Positions 46,946 through 59,700 are shown, counted from the stretch's first letter. The stretch: 64,000 nucleotides of DNA from Bombyx mori (GCF_030269925.1 NC_085121.1:4047501-4111500); one strand, 5' to 3'. A program made the numbers and translations. The notes: a model not told the origin generated them from the letters alone.

Positions 46946-47462
46946 AAAAAATATATCGCGAGTCGCGGCCATCTCAAATATATGTGTATATAGCTATTTT
47001 GTATGTTAAGAAGATATTATAGTCTAATTTAAAATCGGTATTGCATACCGAGAAGAATAAGTTTTCAAGTGTCTTAACTTAAAACATACTATTAATAATT
47101 TTTGCATGAAGTCGTCGTGGCCTAAAGGATAAGACGTCCGGTGCATTCGTATATAGCAGTCTTTCTCAAAGTGGGCGATAACGCCCCCTGGGGGGCGTTT
47201 GAAACCTAGAGGGGGGCGTTAAGGGGCCCAGGAAAAAATGGGGGGCGTTGATGTGGGTTAGGGGGGCGCTGTAAAATTTGTAATTTCATTTACTTAATTT
47301 ACCCATTACCGTCCAATGTCAAATAGTATAGTAAGCCTAAACAGCTCACTTATTGTAAACATTGTTTACTATTTTATTTCTATATAATAATAGGTTGGGG
47401 AAAAAGTTTCTTCGCATTTTTTAAGAACATTCACAACATTTTTTAATATAGTTTATTCGCAT

Positions 47463-48225
47463 TTAACTAAAGTATGTCGGTACCATTTTGTTCGATAACT
47501 TTTGCCATCTTATAGGTAGGGACATGATCCCATTGCTATAGAAAATTTGGGGCTTCTGATCAAAATACCGCGACAATTGGTTTTGGCAGTCCTCTCGTGA
47601 TGTTAACCTGACACTGCCTAAAGAATTCTGAAGAGACCGAAACAGGTAAAAATCTGAAGGTGCAAGGTCAGGACTATACGGCGGATGCATTAACACCTCC
47701 CAGCCAAGCTCTCTTAATTTTTGCTGAGTGGCTAAAGATGTGTGAGGTCTAGCGTTATCGTGATGAAAAACCACACCCCTTCTGTTGATTAATTCCGGCC
47801 GCTTTCTCTCAACTCCTTGCTTTAATCTCATCAGTTGTTCGCAGTAGAGTTCAGAATCGATGGTGGCCTGGCCTGGTGGTAACAGCTCATAATGTATAAT
47901 GCCCTTCCAATCCCACCACACACACAGCATCACCTTGTTGCGAGTTAACCCAGGTTTTGCCAGAGTCTGTGAAGCCTGACCGGCCTTTGACCACAACCTT
48001 TCTCGTACGTTCTTGTCGTACGTGATCCACTTTTCATCACCAGTTATCAGCTTCTTCAAAAATGGTTCGGTTTCATTACGTCGTAATAAAAAATCACAAA
48101 TGAGTACACGGTTCATTAGGTTTCTTTCAGTGAGCTTTTTTGTGTACCCAGTTTTTTTCAAATGCGCCATAACTATTTTGTGGTCAATTCCCAGTTTTTC
48201 AGTTACGTCGTTTTTATTTTTTAAT
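47463..48225 (-). pseudogene. mariner transposase catalytic half
   Basis: The frame resumes after the SINE at DVTEKLGIDHKIVMAHLKKT. All three catalytic Asp are present: GDEKWITYDKN, FHHDNARPHTS and PPYSPDLAPSDFYLF (spacing of the DD34D mariner type). It ends at the normal stop at 47463. Apart from the SINE the coding sequence looks undamaged. Confidence 0.88.
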
Positions 48226-48668
48226 TTTTTTTTATTGCTTAGATGGGTGGACGAGCTCACAGCCCACCTGGTGTTAAGTGGTTACTGGAGCCCATAGACA
48301 TCCACAACGTAAATGCGACACCCACCTTGAGATACAAGTTCTAAGGTCTCAAGTAGTTACAACGGCTGCCCCACCCTTCAAACCGAAACGCATTACTGCT
48401 TCACGGCAGAAATAGGCAGGGTGGTGGTACCCACCCGCGCGGACTCACAAGAGGTCCTACCACCAGTAATTACGCAAATTATAATTTTGCGGGTTTGATT
48501 TTTATTACACGATGTTATTCCTTCACCGTGGAAGTCAATCGTGAACATTTGTCGAGTACGTATTTCATTAGAAAAATTGGTACCCGCCTGCGGGATTCGA
48601 ACACCGGTGCATCGCTTCAACACGAATGCACCGGACGTCTTATCCGTTAGGGCACGACGATTACAAAC
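48226..48668 (-). repeat. Bm1-type SINE, full length, inside mariner transposase
   Basis: The A-tail is at 48226-48236 on the complement and the tRNA-like head at about 48600-48660. All body segments are present. It is the youngest insertion in this part of the nest. Confidence 0.9.
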
Positions 48669-48669
48669 A

Positions 48670-48932
48670 AAATAACTACTGATATGCCGATCTTGCCCCA
48701 CTTTTTCAAAAATGGCATCGATTTTATCCGTAATAGGGCGACCAGAGCGACGTGCATTTTTGACATCAAAATTTTCGGATTGAAAACGCTTAAACCAAAT
48801 TTGTGCTACTCTCACAGACACTGCACTAGGTCCATAAACATCGCAATATTTTTTCACGGCTGGCGTTGCTTTTTTAACTTTTTTGTAGTAAAATTTTAAA
48901 ATGTATCGAATATCTTCATTAGATTCACTCAT
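48670..48932 (-). pseudogene. mariner transposase N-terminal half
   Basis: From an ATG at 48932 the frame reads MSESNEDIRYILKFYYKKVK, with a helix-turn-helix and the AQIWFKRFQSENFDVKNARR linker, up to GQDRHISSY, where a SINE interrupts it. No stop lies before the SINE. Confidence 0.85.
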
Positions 48933-49084
48933 CTTGACAGTACGAAAAATAAATAAAATCACACATCTTCCTAATTTTAATTTGGAATTATCTTCTTTCG
49001 AACTTAAACTTTTAATGATACCAAAACCAGCCAGATACAAATAGTATAGCCAAGGAGATTTTATTACAAGTTCATACATTTTTA

Positions 49085-49290
49085 AGCTATTGCATAGCTT
49101 TTATCGCGGGCCTTGAGCGCGGCGACCGCTCGCGCGGTTTAGCTTATGAGTATGAAGGGGACAGTTAAGGTTTTGCCTTTATTAAGGTTTAATATAGCGT
49201 GGTCTTGTTTTATTATTGTTTTAATATTCAATTATCATTGTCTAATTATAATGTCATAAGTTGATAAAAAATGCTATGCAATAGCTTTAC
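49085..49290. repeat. Short inverted-repeat element
   Basis: AAGCTATTGCATAGCTTTTA at 49085 is mirrored by ATGCTATGCAATAGCTTTAC at 49271. The interior includes a GCGGCGACCGCTCGCGCGG GC-rich block. It could be a MITE or the ends of a deleted element; class unknown. Confidence 0.5.
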
Positions 49291-49315
49291 CGCCGCAGTT
49301 CCCGAGTGCCACACG

Positions 49316-51128
49316 TTTTTTTTTTTTGTCAAGAGGAAATCGCCGGACTCCGCCCTTCACTGGGGATGGAGGGCGGGGCATGTCGGAGTCGAACCGACTA
49401 AAACCTCTTGTCGCTCAACAACCAGCATCCAAACCTCGCATGAGACAGAGCTCATGAAAAGGCAAAGGGGGGAAAGTGAAGCGTTTAGTGCGGAGCACAT
49501 CTCTCCCATCGCCCTCCCCCTCGGGACGCCGGACTGGCGGTCGTCGGCACCACGACCACCAGCCCTCTCGGTCGGCAGGCTTTCCGAAGCCCGCCTAGAT
49601 GGCGCCGGCTAGAATGGTCTATCCTACGGAATATCCCGCGGGTCTGAACCAGCGTGGGTTGAGGATAGCCGGCCTTCCATCACCCGGATGCTCATGCGTA
49701 AAACGTGTGCAGATCAGCTTGCACATCGTCTTCTTAGGCCCCCTTCGCCGGTCCCCAGGCCGACATGTGAGGGAGATCCGAAACACTTAGAGGGCCAGGG
49801 CTTGGGCCAGATTCGCCTCCCTGGACCCCGCTCGATGGCGGCGGGCCTGTGCATCTCTCACGCGCCCCGCCGCCTCCTTTAGCGAGATGGTGCACTCGCA
49901 GAAGTCGAGCATCGCCTTTCACGACTCGTCGTCACCGAGCATCGATGCCAGAACACTCGGCAACGACAAGTCGTTTCCTATTTTTGCGACGAGGACACGC
50001 CGCCGCCCCTCCCATGCGGGGCAGGCGACGAGCGTATGCTCTGCCGTGTCCAAGTCGCAACCACAATGGTCGCACTCTGCCGTCGGCTCGGCTCCGATCC
50101 GGTGCAGGAACTCACCGAAGCAACCATGCCCAGTGAGTACCTGCGTGAGCCGGAAAGTGAGGCGTCCTCTGTCACGATTCACCCAATTCACAAGAACCGG
50201 GCGAATCGCCTCGACGGTCCTACGACCAGCCGAAGGATCGACCAGCCGCCTGGACCATGACTCCAGCACGGACCGCCGAGATTGGGCCCTCCGCGCTCTG
50301 ACCCCACCGGGGCTGGGACGCGCCACGCCCCGGGCACGAAGGTTAGCCCGCCACTGATAGTCAGCGGCGGGCGCCTCCGCCTCCAGGACCCAAAGCGGCG
50401 TCCCAGCCAGTACACACGCCGCCTCGAAAGAGATGGTGCGATAACCACGGATGATCCTGACCGCGATGGTGCGTTGCGGCCGTTGCAGCAACTTCGCTAC
50501 CCCCACGGCCAGTGACTGGCCCCACGCGGGCGCCTCGTATAAGGCGCGTCACCTGGTCAGGCCCCCCGATGTTGGGAAGAAGCCGGCTTAACATGCCGGC
50601 CACCCCCAACAAACGAGGGACCAGGTTCTGAAAGTGAACACGGAAGGTCCAACGACTGTCCAGAATGAGGCCGAGGTACTTCAACTGCACCCGACCCGAT
50701 ACGGACGCCTCCAACCACGATATGGGCATCGACAGGTGACACTCTCCGCGGCCTGTGGAATCACATGGCCTCGGTTTTACTGAGTGTCACGTCGAGGCCT
50801 AATCTCCTGATTTTGCCGATGACATGCGCCACCCCAGCGGTAGCAAGACGAGCAAACTCAACAAAACTCCCTCCCGGGACATGACCAGCGTGTCGTCTGC
50901 GTAACAGATTACGCTTAGGCCCGGGAGGAGGGCACCTCTCAGTACCCAGCCATACCCGATATTCCACAAAAGGAGGCCGAGCACCGACCCCTGTGGAACA
51001 TCGCGCACGACCGGGAACCTGTGCACGATCCCACCGTGCTCAGTACACGTGACCGATCTGTCCTCCAAGTAGAAAGCCACCAGTCGGCGAAGGTAGGGGG
51101 GCACTCCATGTCTTACCAGGAACATTTT
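49316..51128 (-). pseudogene. R1-clade LINE, 5' truncated, frames broken
   Basis: Minus-strand frames give the reverse transcriptase end (VRDVPQGSVLGLLLWN and the catalytic VICYADDTLVMS at 50799-51125), a KYLGLILDSRWTF segment (50361-50729) and a C-terminal region (49919-50506) with a CDHCGC-x6-H-x4-C zinc knuckle (Cx2Cx8Hx4C) typical of R1-clade elements. The complement ends in an A run at 49316-49327. Several frameshifts separate the pieces. It is GC-rich compared with its AT-rich surroundings. Confidence 0.82.
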
Positions 51129-51364
51129 TTAAATAAAAGAACACTTATTGCGGCATAACTATAATAGTTAGACATATGCTGTCGCGCACTTTTTGTAAAT
51201 AATAATGTTTTTTACAAAGTCGTAGTACATTATTTTATTCTATCATCAATAGTTTTCGTAGGGCACGCGACGTAAATAATATTTTAGGTAAATTTTTTTT
51301 ACACCTTGGGTTATTGGATACCTAATTTTTTTCAAAAAAGATTATAGCTTATGTCACTCGGGAA

Positions 51365-51472
51365 TAGTGAAGCTTCCAAATAGTGAAAGAATTTTTCAAA
51401 TCGTTTTAGTAGTTTCGGAGCCTATTGAATACAAACAAACAAATCTTTCCTCTTTATAATATTAGTATAGAT
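51365..51472 (-). mobile_element. Helitron 5' fragment
   Basis: It ends TTTATAATATTAGTATAGAT, the complement of the LEP1-type 5' end, and contains AAAGAATTTTTCAAATCG. The 3' CTAG half is missing. Confidence 0.65.
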
Positions 51473-51604
51473 ATTAATTATTACAAATAATAAAAACGCT
51501 GACTTAGGCGGCGGTTTTTATTTGAACCAGTTCTAAATTATAAACTAAAATCCTATGAAAAATTACCCATATTTATCTATAATACGAAATGATATTAATT
51601 TATT

Positions 51605-52215
51605 TTTAGTAGTTTCCTTCCTTCTTGCGTCGATAATCCTCAGTGCTGAGGGTCGTGGCCTCCTCTAATAACTTTGTCCTGCATCATCTTGCGCCATTCC
51701 TGCCTGTCCTCGGCTGTGTGGATAGCAACGTGGACTGAAGTATTGAGAGTGGAGCGTATTTGGTCCGACCAGCGCATTGGATTTCTGCCTCTGTGCCCTC
51801 TCCCGCATACCTTGCCTGTTACCAGCAGCTTTTCCAGATTGTCACCTCTTTTTCTGGCGATATGTCCAAAGATCTCTAAACTCCTCCGCGCGCATGTAGT
51901 GCGGAGGCGCATTAGAATCTTGAGCTCGGTAAGAATGGATTCGTTGGTTCTGCGTTCTGTCCAACGAATCCCGAGCATTTTCCTCCAGCACCACATTTCA
52001 AACGCGTCGATGCGTTGGCGGTCGGCTTTCTTGAGGGTCCAAGTCTCTGCGCCGTAGAGAAAAATGCCACCCAAACACGGTCCATTTGGGACATAGCTCT
52101 CTTTGCCATACTGATTCGCCTTCTGAGGTCCTTTTCGGAGGATCCATTACTAGCTATGACGGAGCCCAGATAAATGAAATCCTCTACGACTTCCAGGTTT
52201 AGCTTATTCGTAGTT
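51605..52215 (-). pseudogene. RTE/BovB-type LINE, C-terminal part
   Basis: The 144-aa minus-strand frame reads FLYGAETWTLKKADRQRIDA, FEMWCWRKMLGIRWTERRTN, GHIARKRGDNLEKLLVTGK and RGRNPMRWSDQIR, the post-RT region of RTE-clade LINEs. A shift upstream (near 52070) leads into a further fragment. It ends near the stop at 51640 and a CAGCACTGAGG-like 3' end. Confidence 0.82.
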
Positions 52216-53469
52216 TAATAAGTTATTATTGTTAGTAGTATTATTTACTAGTCAAAATATAAATTTTTTATTATCTTATGATGAGAATCTTATATTAATG
52301 AGAAAGATAATCAACAAAAATAGTTTCGTTCTAATAAATTAGCATAGTAATAGTACAGTGAACTAGCAATTTATTTTGGTAATTCTGAATTTAAACAAAC
52401 ATATTGATGAGAAGAACTCATTTTTACTTTGCAAATTTGTAAATACAGGCTCTGTAGCAATGTACGGACATATAATAATATGAAGAAACAATAATAGCAT
52501 CTACAAATATATATGTACTACGTGGTACTACATTTACTAAAATTAATACAACATTTATTAATTAAATTAATGAAATTGTGGTTTTAAAGTTTTAGGGGTG
52601 TATAAAAAATGGGGGGCGCTGAAAAATAATTGATTTTCAAAGGGGGCGGTAAAAGAAATAAGTTTGATAATCACTGGTATATAGCGATGCAGCGGTGTTC
52701 GAATCCCGCAGGCGGGTACCAATTTTTCTAATGAAATACGTATTTAACAATTGTTCACGATTGACTTCCACGGTGAAGGAATAACATCGTGTAATAAAAA
52801 TCAAACCCCCAAAATTATAATTTGCGTAATTACTGGTGGTAGGACCTCTTGTGAGTCCGCACGGGTAGGTACCACCGCCCCGCCTATTTCTGCCGTGAAG
52901 CAGTAATGCGTTTCGGTTTGAAGGGTGGGGCAGCCGTTGTAACTATACTGAGTCCTTAGAACTTATATCTCAAGGTGTGTGGCGCATTTACATTGTAGAT
53001 GTCTATGGGTTCCAGTAACCACTTAACACCAGGTGGGCTGTGAGCTCGTCCACACATATAGGTAATAAAAAAATAAAAAAATAGGTATGAGATATAACTT
53101 TATACGCAAATTGTTGAGTGCCCCTAGCTTTTATTGCCAAATCGCTCCCGTGGCTTTTCGTAAACTGATTACGTTATTGATGTTCCGAATAATAAAAATA
53201 ATAATCTCTCGACCTGTAATAAAGTTATGCCGGTGCGAGTAACGCTACCTGTGGTCAAATATCAAGAATAAATATCGAAACAATTAGAAATGTTTATTGA
53301 ATGCGATAGAAAGTTCTCGAATGTTCCAGTTTTATCGAGAATGTTCTAATACTGACAGAAAGTCAGTTCTATTCGAAGCAAAGCAACGAAGGGATCACAT
53401 CAACAAGCAAAGAAAAATAAATTGCCATACTGAAGTCTATTTTTATTTAATCTGAGAGCATTTGCTACA

Positions 53470-53838
53470 TTCTTCGTAGGAAGAGCAGAGCTTCGCAGAA
53501 TCTACCATCGGATCGGAGTCGCGACCCAGTGAGAAGATCCGGCGAGAAACTCAGCGGGCTGTGTCTGTGGATTAATTTACTCGTCGAGCCCTTCGTCGCA
53601 AGTGACGGGTTCGGTGAGGACGGTGACTGGTGCTTGAGGTACCTAAAAGCAACGTTAATGGAACGGGAGGATCCGTAATGACGTGTTTACGGCGACGTCG
53701 ACAACGTGACGTTTGAATAGCTGCCCCAAGCATCAGGACTTTTTCCCTGACTTTGTGGATATCTATGAACGATGGTCACCACGCACCATGTAGTGCATGC
53801 ATCCTATGCTGCTCGTCAGCCTTTAAACACAAAAAAAA
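53470..53838. repeat. Composite repeat: antisense LINE 3' end plus A-tailed module
   Basis: The left part (53480-53690) is, on the minus strand, the C-terminal/3' segment of a Jockey-type LINE (peptide RKHVITDPPVPLTLLLGTSS). The right part (GCTGCCCCAAGCATCAGGAC to an A run at 53828-53838) reads as a plus-strand A-tailed module. The same junction occurs at 57441-57885. Confidence 0.6.
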
Positions 53839-53845
53839 ATATACG

Positions 53846-54480
53846 AAAAAATTGTTCGACGAGAACGATGACCGGTGCTTGGGGTAACTGAAAGCACCGT
53901 TAGTGGATCGGGAGGATCTGAAATGATGTTTTTTGGGCGACATCGACTGTATACCATTCGGTCCGCAGGATCGGGAATGTAGTTACAGGCGGCCACGATG
54001 AGAGAGTTCTCGTGTCGCTTTCTCGAAATGGCGCATTGATGCCGACTGTAGATACTTACTGACGGACTCTAGGTCCATGTCGTCTCATTTCTAACATATC
54101 ATGGGGCTCCGACAGCTATCCTGCAAGACCCCTGTCGAGAGTGACACTTAAGTACTTAGCCTTCGTAGCACATGTTATAGGTTGGCCAAAGATTTTATGG
54201 CGGGAATGGAGTTACCGCGCCTAATTGGTGATGAGACACTAGCAGCAGTGTCGAGAGGGCGACCCCTTTTGAAGAGCACGGCTGTGCTTTTCATGCCGTT
54301 GATGTCAATACGCCACTTCTGGAACCACTGTCCTAAATTGGTGGTCGCGATCCGGAGTTTACTATGCATGAATGACATCTTCCTACTCGAGTACTAGATA
54401 TCGGTATCATCCGCGAAAAAGGCTAAGTGGGTCGCCGGCGTCCGGGGTATATCGTTAATAAAGCAAAAGTAAGCAAGTAA
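53846..54480 (-). pseudogene. Jockey-type LINE, reverse transcriptase fragment
   Basis: Minus strand, starting near 54480: FINDIPRTPATHLAFFADDT (the catalytic A-D-D box), LRIATTNLGQWFQKWRIDIN, then a shift and KYLSVTLDRGL. A C-terminal part resembling the other DPPDPLT copies follows. Stops and shifts make it dead. Confidence 0.75.
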
Positions 54481-54794
54481 AAGTTCAGCATTTTTCAAGT
54501 AATGTGATTACCAAAGTACAGCGTCTCATCTTTATATATATATAACCATAGGCAGATGAGGCCGTGGCTCCATTCGATAATAGCCTATCAAAGGAACCTA
54601 TAGACGCAACGCCTTAACTGCTTCACCCATATGTTTCGCCTTGGTGCAGTATTTATACAATACAATTTAAATTTCAAACTTATAAATATTGCAAATGGTG
54701 GCGATTCCTCCATCCAGGGCAAAGCCAATCGTTTAGAAATAAGAAATAGAAATAATGCATCTATTATTTTGAGAATTTTAGGTATTTGGTTTAA

Positions 54795-55034
54795 GTCCGC
54801 GTGAGTCCGCGCGGGTGGGTACCACCACCCTGCCTATTTCTGCCGTGAAGCAGTAATGCGTTTCGGTTTGAAGGGTGGGGCAGCCGTCGTTACTATACTT
54901 GAGACCTTAGAACTTGTATCTCAAGGTGGGTGGCGCATTTACGTTGTGGATGTCTATGGGCTCCAGTAACCACTTAACATCAGGTGGGCTGTGAGCTCGT
55001 CCACCCATCTAAGCAATAAAAAAAAAAAAAAAAA
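54795..55034 (+). repeat. Bm1-type SINE, head missing
   Basis: It contains GTCCGCGCGGGTGGGTACCA to CATCTAAGCAATAAAAAAAA. The first part of the body and the head are missing. Confidence 0.88.
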
Positions 55035-56084
55035 GTTTGACCCGAATATCCAATGATGTCATGATTACGAATGAAAACAGCATTACGTCAATGACGTAGA
55101 GTTTGGAACATTGTAAAATGTAATCATAAAGAGGTGAGAAAATATCCACCCGTGATTGAGCAATAAAATACATATAATAATATTATAATACTCGTAATAG
55201 ACTCCCTTCTCAAGGCTAGCCGTTGTATTCACAATGTGGTGTTTTTCAAACAATTTTTCTTGTTCAAGACATTTGCTGGGAAAATATAAGCAGAGAAAGT
55301 TTTCACACTTAATCATTATTTATAGCAATATCCAATTTTAGTCAAGGCACGATTTGCACCACGCCACCCGCGGCGGTGCTTATTCACGGCTTATCCCGGC
55401 AATAATTTACTCAAAGCTCTCAGAATGGGCAGTGTTTTTTTTTATGTGAAAGATTGTACTGGTGGTTTTATTAACCTTTAATAATAAAACGATGTTATGT
55501 GTTACCTGAATTATAATAATAATAAAATCAACTTTTGTTTTGCTGACTTGTATTAAAATTTGAGTTTAAATACTTATCATTTTAGGCGTTGGTACTTGGA
55601 TTTTATTATCCACTGCCACATTAACCGTAAAAATAATTTATAGAAACAGTGTTTAAAAGTTGCATTACAATTTTAGTTTAATATGTAAATATATTTAGAC
55701 GTCTATCTATTAGTAATATTGAATACTGTTAAGTTGGTTTAAATTTATGAGAATCAGGGTATGTGTAGTTGGTTTTTAGAATTTAATCTAAAATATAGGA
55801 CATAAATAAAATTTGAAAAATTAAGCCTCGGGTTTTTTATTTTACTTTATTTGATTGGGTAATACTAGTAATAGTTACTCATCGACATTTGAGTATTTTG
55901 ATACTATATATGTTATATACCGAAGCCAATATGAAATAGATAACGATACTAAAGCCCTTTTGGATTAATAAGCCCGTCTTTTTTATTTTGCAAACTACCC
56001 GTTTTCTTAAAGGATCCGGAATTTTACATTTACTAGTACATATTTGTAGTTCTAATTTGATAATTTAAACATGTGGTCAGCTAT
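55035..56084. other. Intergenic, nothing recognised
   Basis: AT-rich, with short open frames only and no terminal repeats or reverse transcriptase motifs. ACGCCACCCGCGGCGGTGCT at about 55360 is a small GC-rich island. Confidence 0.5.
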
Positions 56085-56265
56085 ATTAGAACGAACTGAG
56101 CTTTACCGCTTTTCCGCGGTGCTATGTCATTTCCAACTTCAAAGGAGGCTTGCGTAGAGTTTTCAGCCGCAGATAGCGTCAAGCATTGCTGGCATCTATT
56201 AACAACGGTGAATACTCATCTTCAAGTGGGTTGTATGCTCCTTTGCTTACAAAGGGAACTATTTA
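56085..56265 (+). repeat. Old Jockey-type LINE 3' fragment
   Basis: It is a diverged match to the tail at 46790-46945: an ATGTCATTTCCAACTTCAAA-GAGG segment, then GCATTGCTGGCATCTATTAA and GGTTGTATGCTCCTTTGCTT. Confidence 0.5.
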
Positions 56266-56735
56266 TAACGTATCCTTCGAAAACTACTTTTGCGGCTTAA
56301 TATGCCGTTTGTTATTTTTATTATTTGCGACCTTTTTTGATATTTTACTGGTTTTCGGGTATCTGTTGACCAACAAGTTACGAGAATGAATGATTAATAC
56401 TCTTCCCTTTGGTTATTTTATAAAAAATCTAAATTAACGCTCACTAATTCATCACAGTTATATAAGATTAGCACAATGAAAACGAATAAAATCATCTATA
56501 TAATCATTCGAATATCAAAAGCTTGTGTCAAATAAATGTAGCTATAATATTTTGACTAAACAACCTTTTGTCTACGACAGTACAAAGGCTTGATTCATCT
56601 CGTTCACATTTAACGGCAAATAAAAAGCGTTGCGGTCGCGGGGAAACTACAGTTTTCATTACGATTTCAGCCTGTGACTGAAACGATACATTTCGAACGC
56701 GCGGAACGGAGAGTTTACTTTCCGACTTTTGTACG

Positions 56736-59700
56736 ATGACCTTTAGAATTTACATTTTCGTATGTTATTATCTGTTAATAAATTTATTGGAGCGATGCAC
56801 AAGTTCAAGAGTTATTGTACGTCGTCACGCGGGCGTAGCCGATGATCTGCCCCTTCAATATGATTTACAGGATTACATAGATTCGTTGAAAAAAATTATA
56901 GAATTCACGAGTGAACATAAATTGGATTTGGATTTGAATTATTTGTTCGGAATGTTTTTGTTACAAGGTATGTTACTTTTTTATATAAATCTCATATAAT
57001 TTCAATATAAATGTTACTTTTATGTATCATGTTTAGGTGTGATAATTCTCCTAAAATATTAGTTTGATGGTAGTTTGATAAGTCCAACAATTATTATTTA
57101 TTTAAAAGTTCGTTTATTCTTGTCCAAGTAACATACATTTTGAAATAACGTCTGTATATGACTATGATATATGATCTTTGAAGCATTTTCGGGATTCTTA
57201 ATAACATAGAAAACAAAATAAGACACGTACCTACGAAAAATCGAGTAGCAATTTATAATGGTTATAAATATAAATATAAATGAATCGAAGAACCTTTCCA
57301 TTATCATTATTACTTAACACATTAATACCGCTAGGTAATTGCGTATATTTTGTGATATTTTATGCCACGTACCATTTGGTTGTGGTATAAGCTCCTCAGG
57401 TTATTGAGAGCTGTGTCGTGTTCTTTCTTCAATTAAGTTTATTTTTCCCCTACCTATGCTGATAGCCTTGAGAGGCTATTTCAGCTTCACCTTGACGTGT
57501 AGGTGACCTCACGGGGCTCAAACCGGAGTGTTGTTCATACTGGCCCTAGCAAGAGCAGTGCTTCGCAGAATGTACCACCGGATCGGAAACGCGACCCACT
57601 GAGAAGATCCGGCGAGAAACTCAGTGGGTTTTGTCGCTGGCGACGAAGGGCTCGGCGAGGACGATGACCGGTGCTTGAGGTACCTAAAAGCACTGTTAAT
57701 GGATCGGGAGGATCCGTAATGACGTGCTTAGGGCGACGTCGACGACATGACGCTTGGAGAGCTGCCCCAAGCATCAGGACTTTTTCCCTGATTTTGTGGA
57801 TGTCTATGAGTGATGGTCACCACGCACCATGTAGTGCATGCATCCCATGTGGCTTGTTTGCCTTTAAACGCAAAAAAAATATATAATTTGAATATTTCAA
57901 AATAATTGCAGCATTTTCAGAGGCCAACCTATTTACAATTTCGAATAGTAGCGATGGTTTTAATTGCTTTTAATGAAAAAAAACACTATAAAAACTACAG
58001 TGAAATTTACGTTTATTTTTGCTCACTTGTTACTATCTCCAAAAATGTCACAATTGAACACTTGTTTAGAAATAATTGAAGTAGGCTTTTGATATAGTCG
58101 ACCACTAATTACGGTATATATTATGGTATATATTATATTATGTAAACGGTATATATCTGTTTATTATATGTATATATTTTCTATAATAATGTATTGTATA
58201 TGGTACACCGCAACATACCTGCTATATTTTTTATATTTTACTGAATTTTTGTAAATTAAACGGTTGTCTGGAAGAGATCGCTTTTAGCGATAAGACCGCC
58301 TATTGTACATATGTGCTTTTTGACTCTTTTTTTTAAAAATGTAAATTGTGTTGGTGTGCAATAAAGTGTATTCTCTCTCTCTCTCTCTCTAATTAGGAAC
58401 CACTAGAATTAGAAATAGAAAACCACTAATTAAGAAAAAATCGCACATACTCATATCTCAAGGTGGGTGGCGCATTTACGTTGTAGATGTCTATGGGCTC
58501 CAGTAACCACTTAACACAAGGTGGGCTGTGAGCTCGTCCACACATCTAAGCAATAAAAAAAAAATAAAAAAAACATACGTTTGAAATAAAAATTGTTCTT
58601 AATATTCAAAATAGTTAACAAGTTCAATTATTTATACCAAATAAACACTTGTACAGGCATTGTCTTCATTTTCAGTTAACTTGAAAATTGCTGTCAAATC
58701 CCAGAACTCCTTAACAGAATCTGTGAGCAATGAAACGAACGCTATGCTAGTAGAAAACGAGAAACTTTTGAAATATTTTAAGTTCAGAGTTGATACGGAT
58801 TTCAATAGAGAAGACAGTAAAGATAAATCAAGTGAGCATTTTTTATTCTTTCAAGATGAATGTCGTGTTATTAATTCGATTGGATGTTTTTTTTTTTTTT
58901 TTTTTATTGTTTAGATGGGTGGACGAGCTCACAGCCCACCTGATGTTAAGTGGCTACTGGAGCCCCTAGACATCTACAACGTAAATGCGCCACCCACCTT
59001 GAGATATAAGTTGTAAGGTCTCACAATAGTTACAACGGCTGCCCCACCCTTCAAGCCGAAACGCATTACTGCTTCACGTCAGAAATAGGCTGGGCGGTGG
59101 TACCTACCCGCGCGGACTCACAACAGGTCCTACCACCAGTAATAATAATGTTGCATCAATTTATATTTTTCCTTCAATTTAAATATTTCACGTACGTTGT
59201 TTTTCTTTTAAAAATAATATTTTGTCTATGTCTATATCGGGTAACCAATCAATATATTTGTACTCAGTTTTTTTGCCTTTTTCTAATTTTGTCAACATAA
59301 ACAAGACGGAAAGAGATAAAAGATGATTTACCTATCTAAGCCTAAATTTCTATGTTTATGAATGTGAGCTTTTTATTGTTTTACATAGCTTACAGCCCAG
59401 TTGATGTAGTTACCTAGCCAATAGACAAAACAAAGTTAATAATCTTGAAACATGTATTCGAAGTTCTAATTGTATCGTATCCATCAAACTGGAACGCGTG
59501 ATTGCTTCGAAACATAAATAAGAACTATGGTGGTGCAAGTATGTATTCAGCAGGCTTACAATGTGTCCTAACCACCATCTATAACCATTATAGGTTAATA
59601 ATTACAAGAATAGCTTAGAGACCAATCGATGCTACCAGTGGTGGTGCTGTATAATTTTAATGCTGTGGCAATACCGTAGTAGAAAAGTAGAGTAAGTGGT

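Larger units (their letters stand above)
47392..49080 (-). mobile_element. mariner element with nearly intact transposase, split by a SINE
   Basis: The 3' end reads GGTTGGGGAAAAAGTTTCTT on the plus strand at 47393, a mariner-like terminus. I could not find its partner upstream of the transposase, so the 5' end may be lost near 49080. The transposase is on the minus strand in two pieces. Confidence 0.8.
47157..52676 (+). mobile_element. hAT-type element with perfect 8-bp target duplication, filled by nested insertions
   Basis: The left end CAGTCTTTCTCAAAGTGGGC pairs with the complement of the right end, CAGTGATTATCAAACTTATT, the typical hAT terminus. GTATATAG occurs directly outside both ends (47149-47156 and 52677-52684). 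Subterminal G-rich runs (GGGGGGCGTT) recur near both ends. No hAT transposase is seen, so it is non-autonomous or has been gutted. Its native sequence is about 47157-47391 and 52216-52676; most of the rest is later insertions. Confidence 0.88.
47108..53060 (+). repeat. Bm1-type SINE split by a 5.5-kb hAT element
   Basis: The head (GTCGTCGTGGCCTAAAGGAT, 47111-47156) and the remainder (GCGATGCAGCGGTGTTCGAA onward, 52677-53060) form one full SINE once the hAT and one copy of its 8-bp target duplication are removed. It ends in A-rich DNA at about 53063-53080. Confidence 0.88.

Noticed and set aside
49271..50515. Multiple plus-strand frames (Arg/Pro/Ser-rich)
   Set aside because: They are antisense to the R1-clade LINE, whose minus strand shows reverse transcriptase and zinc-knuckle motifs.
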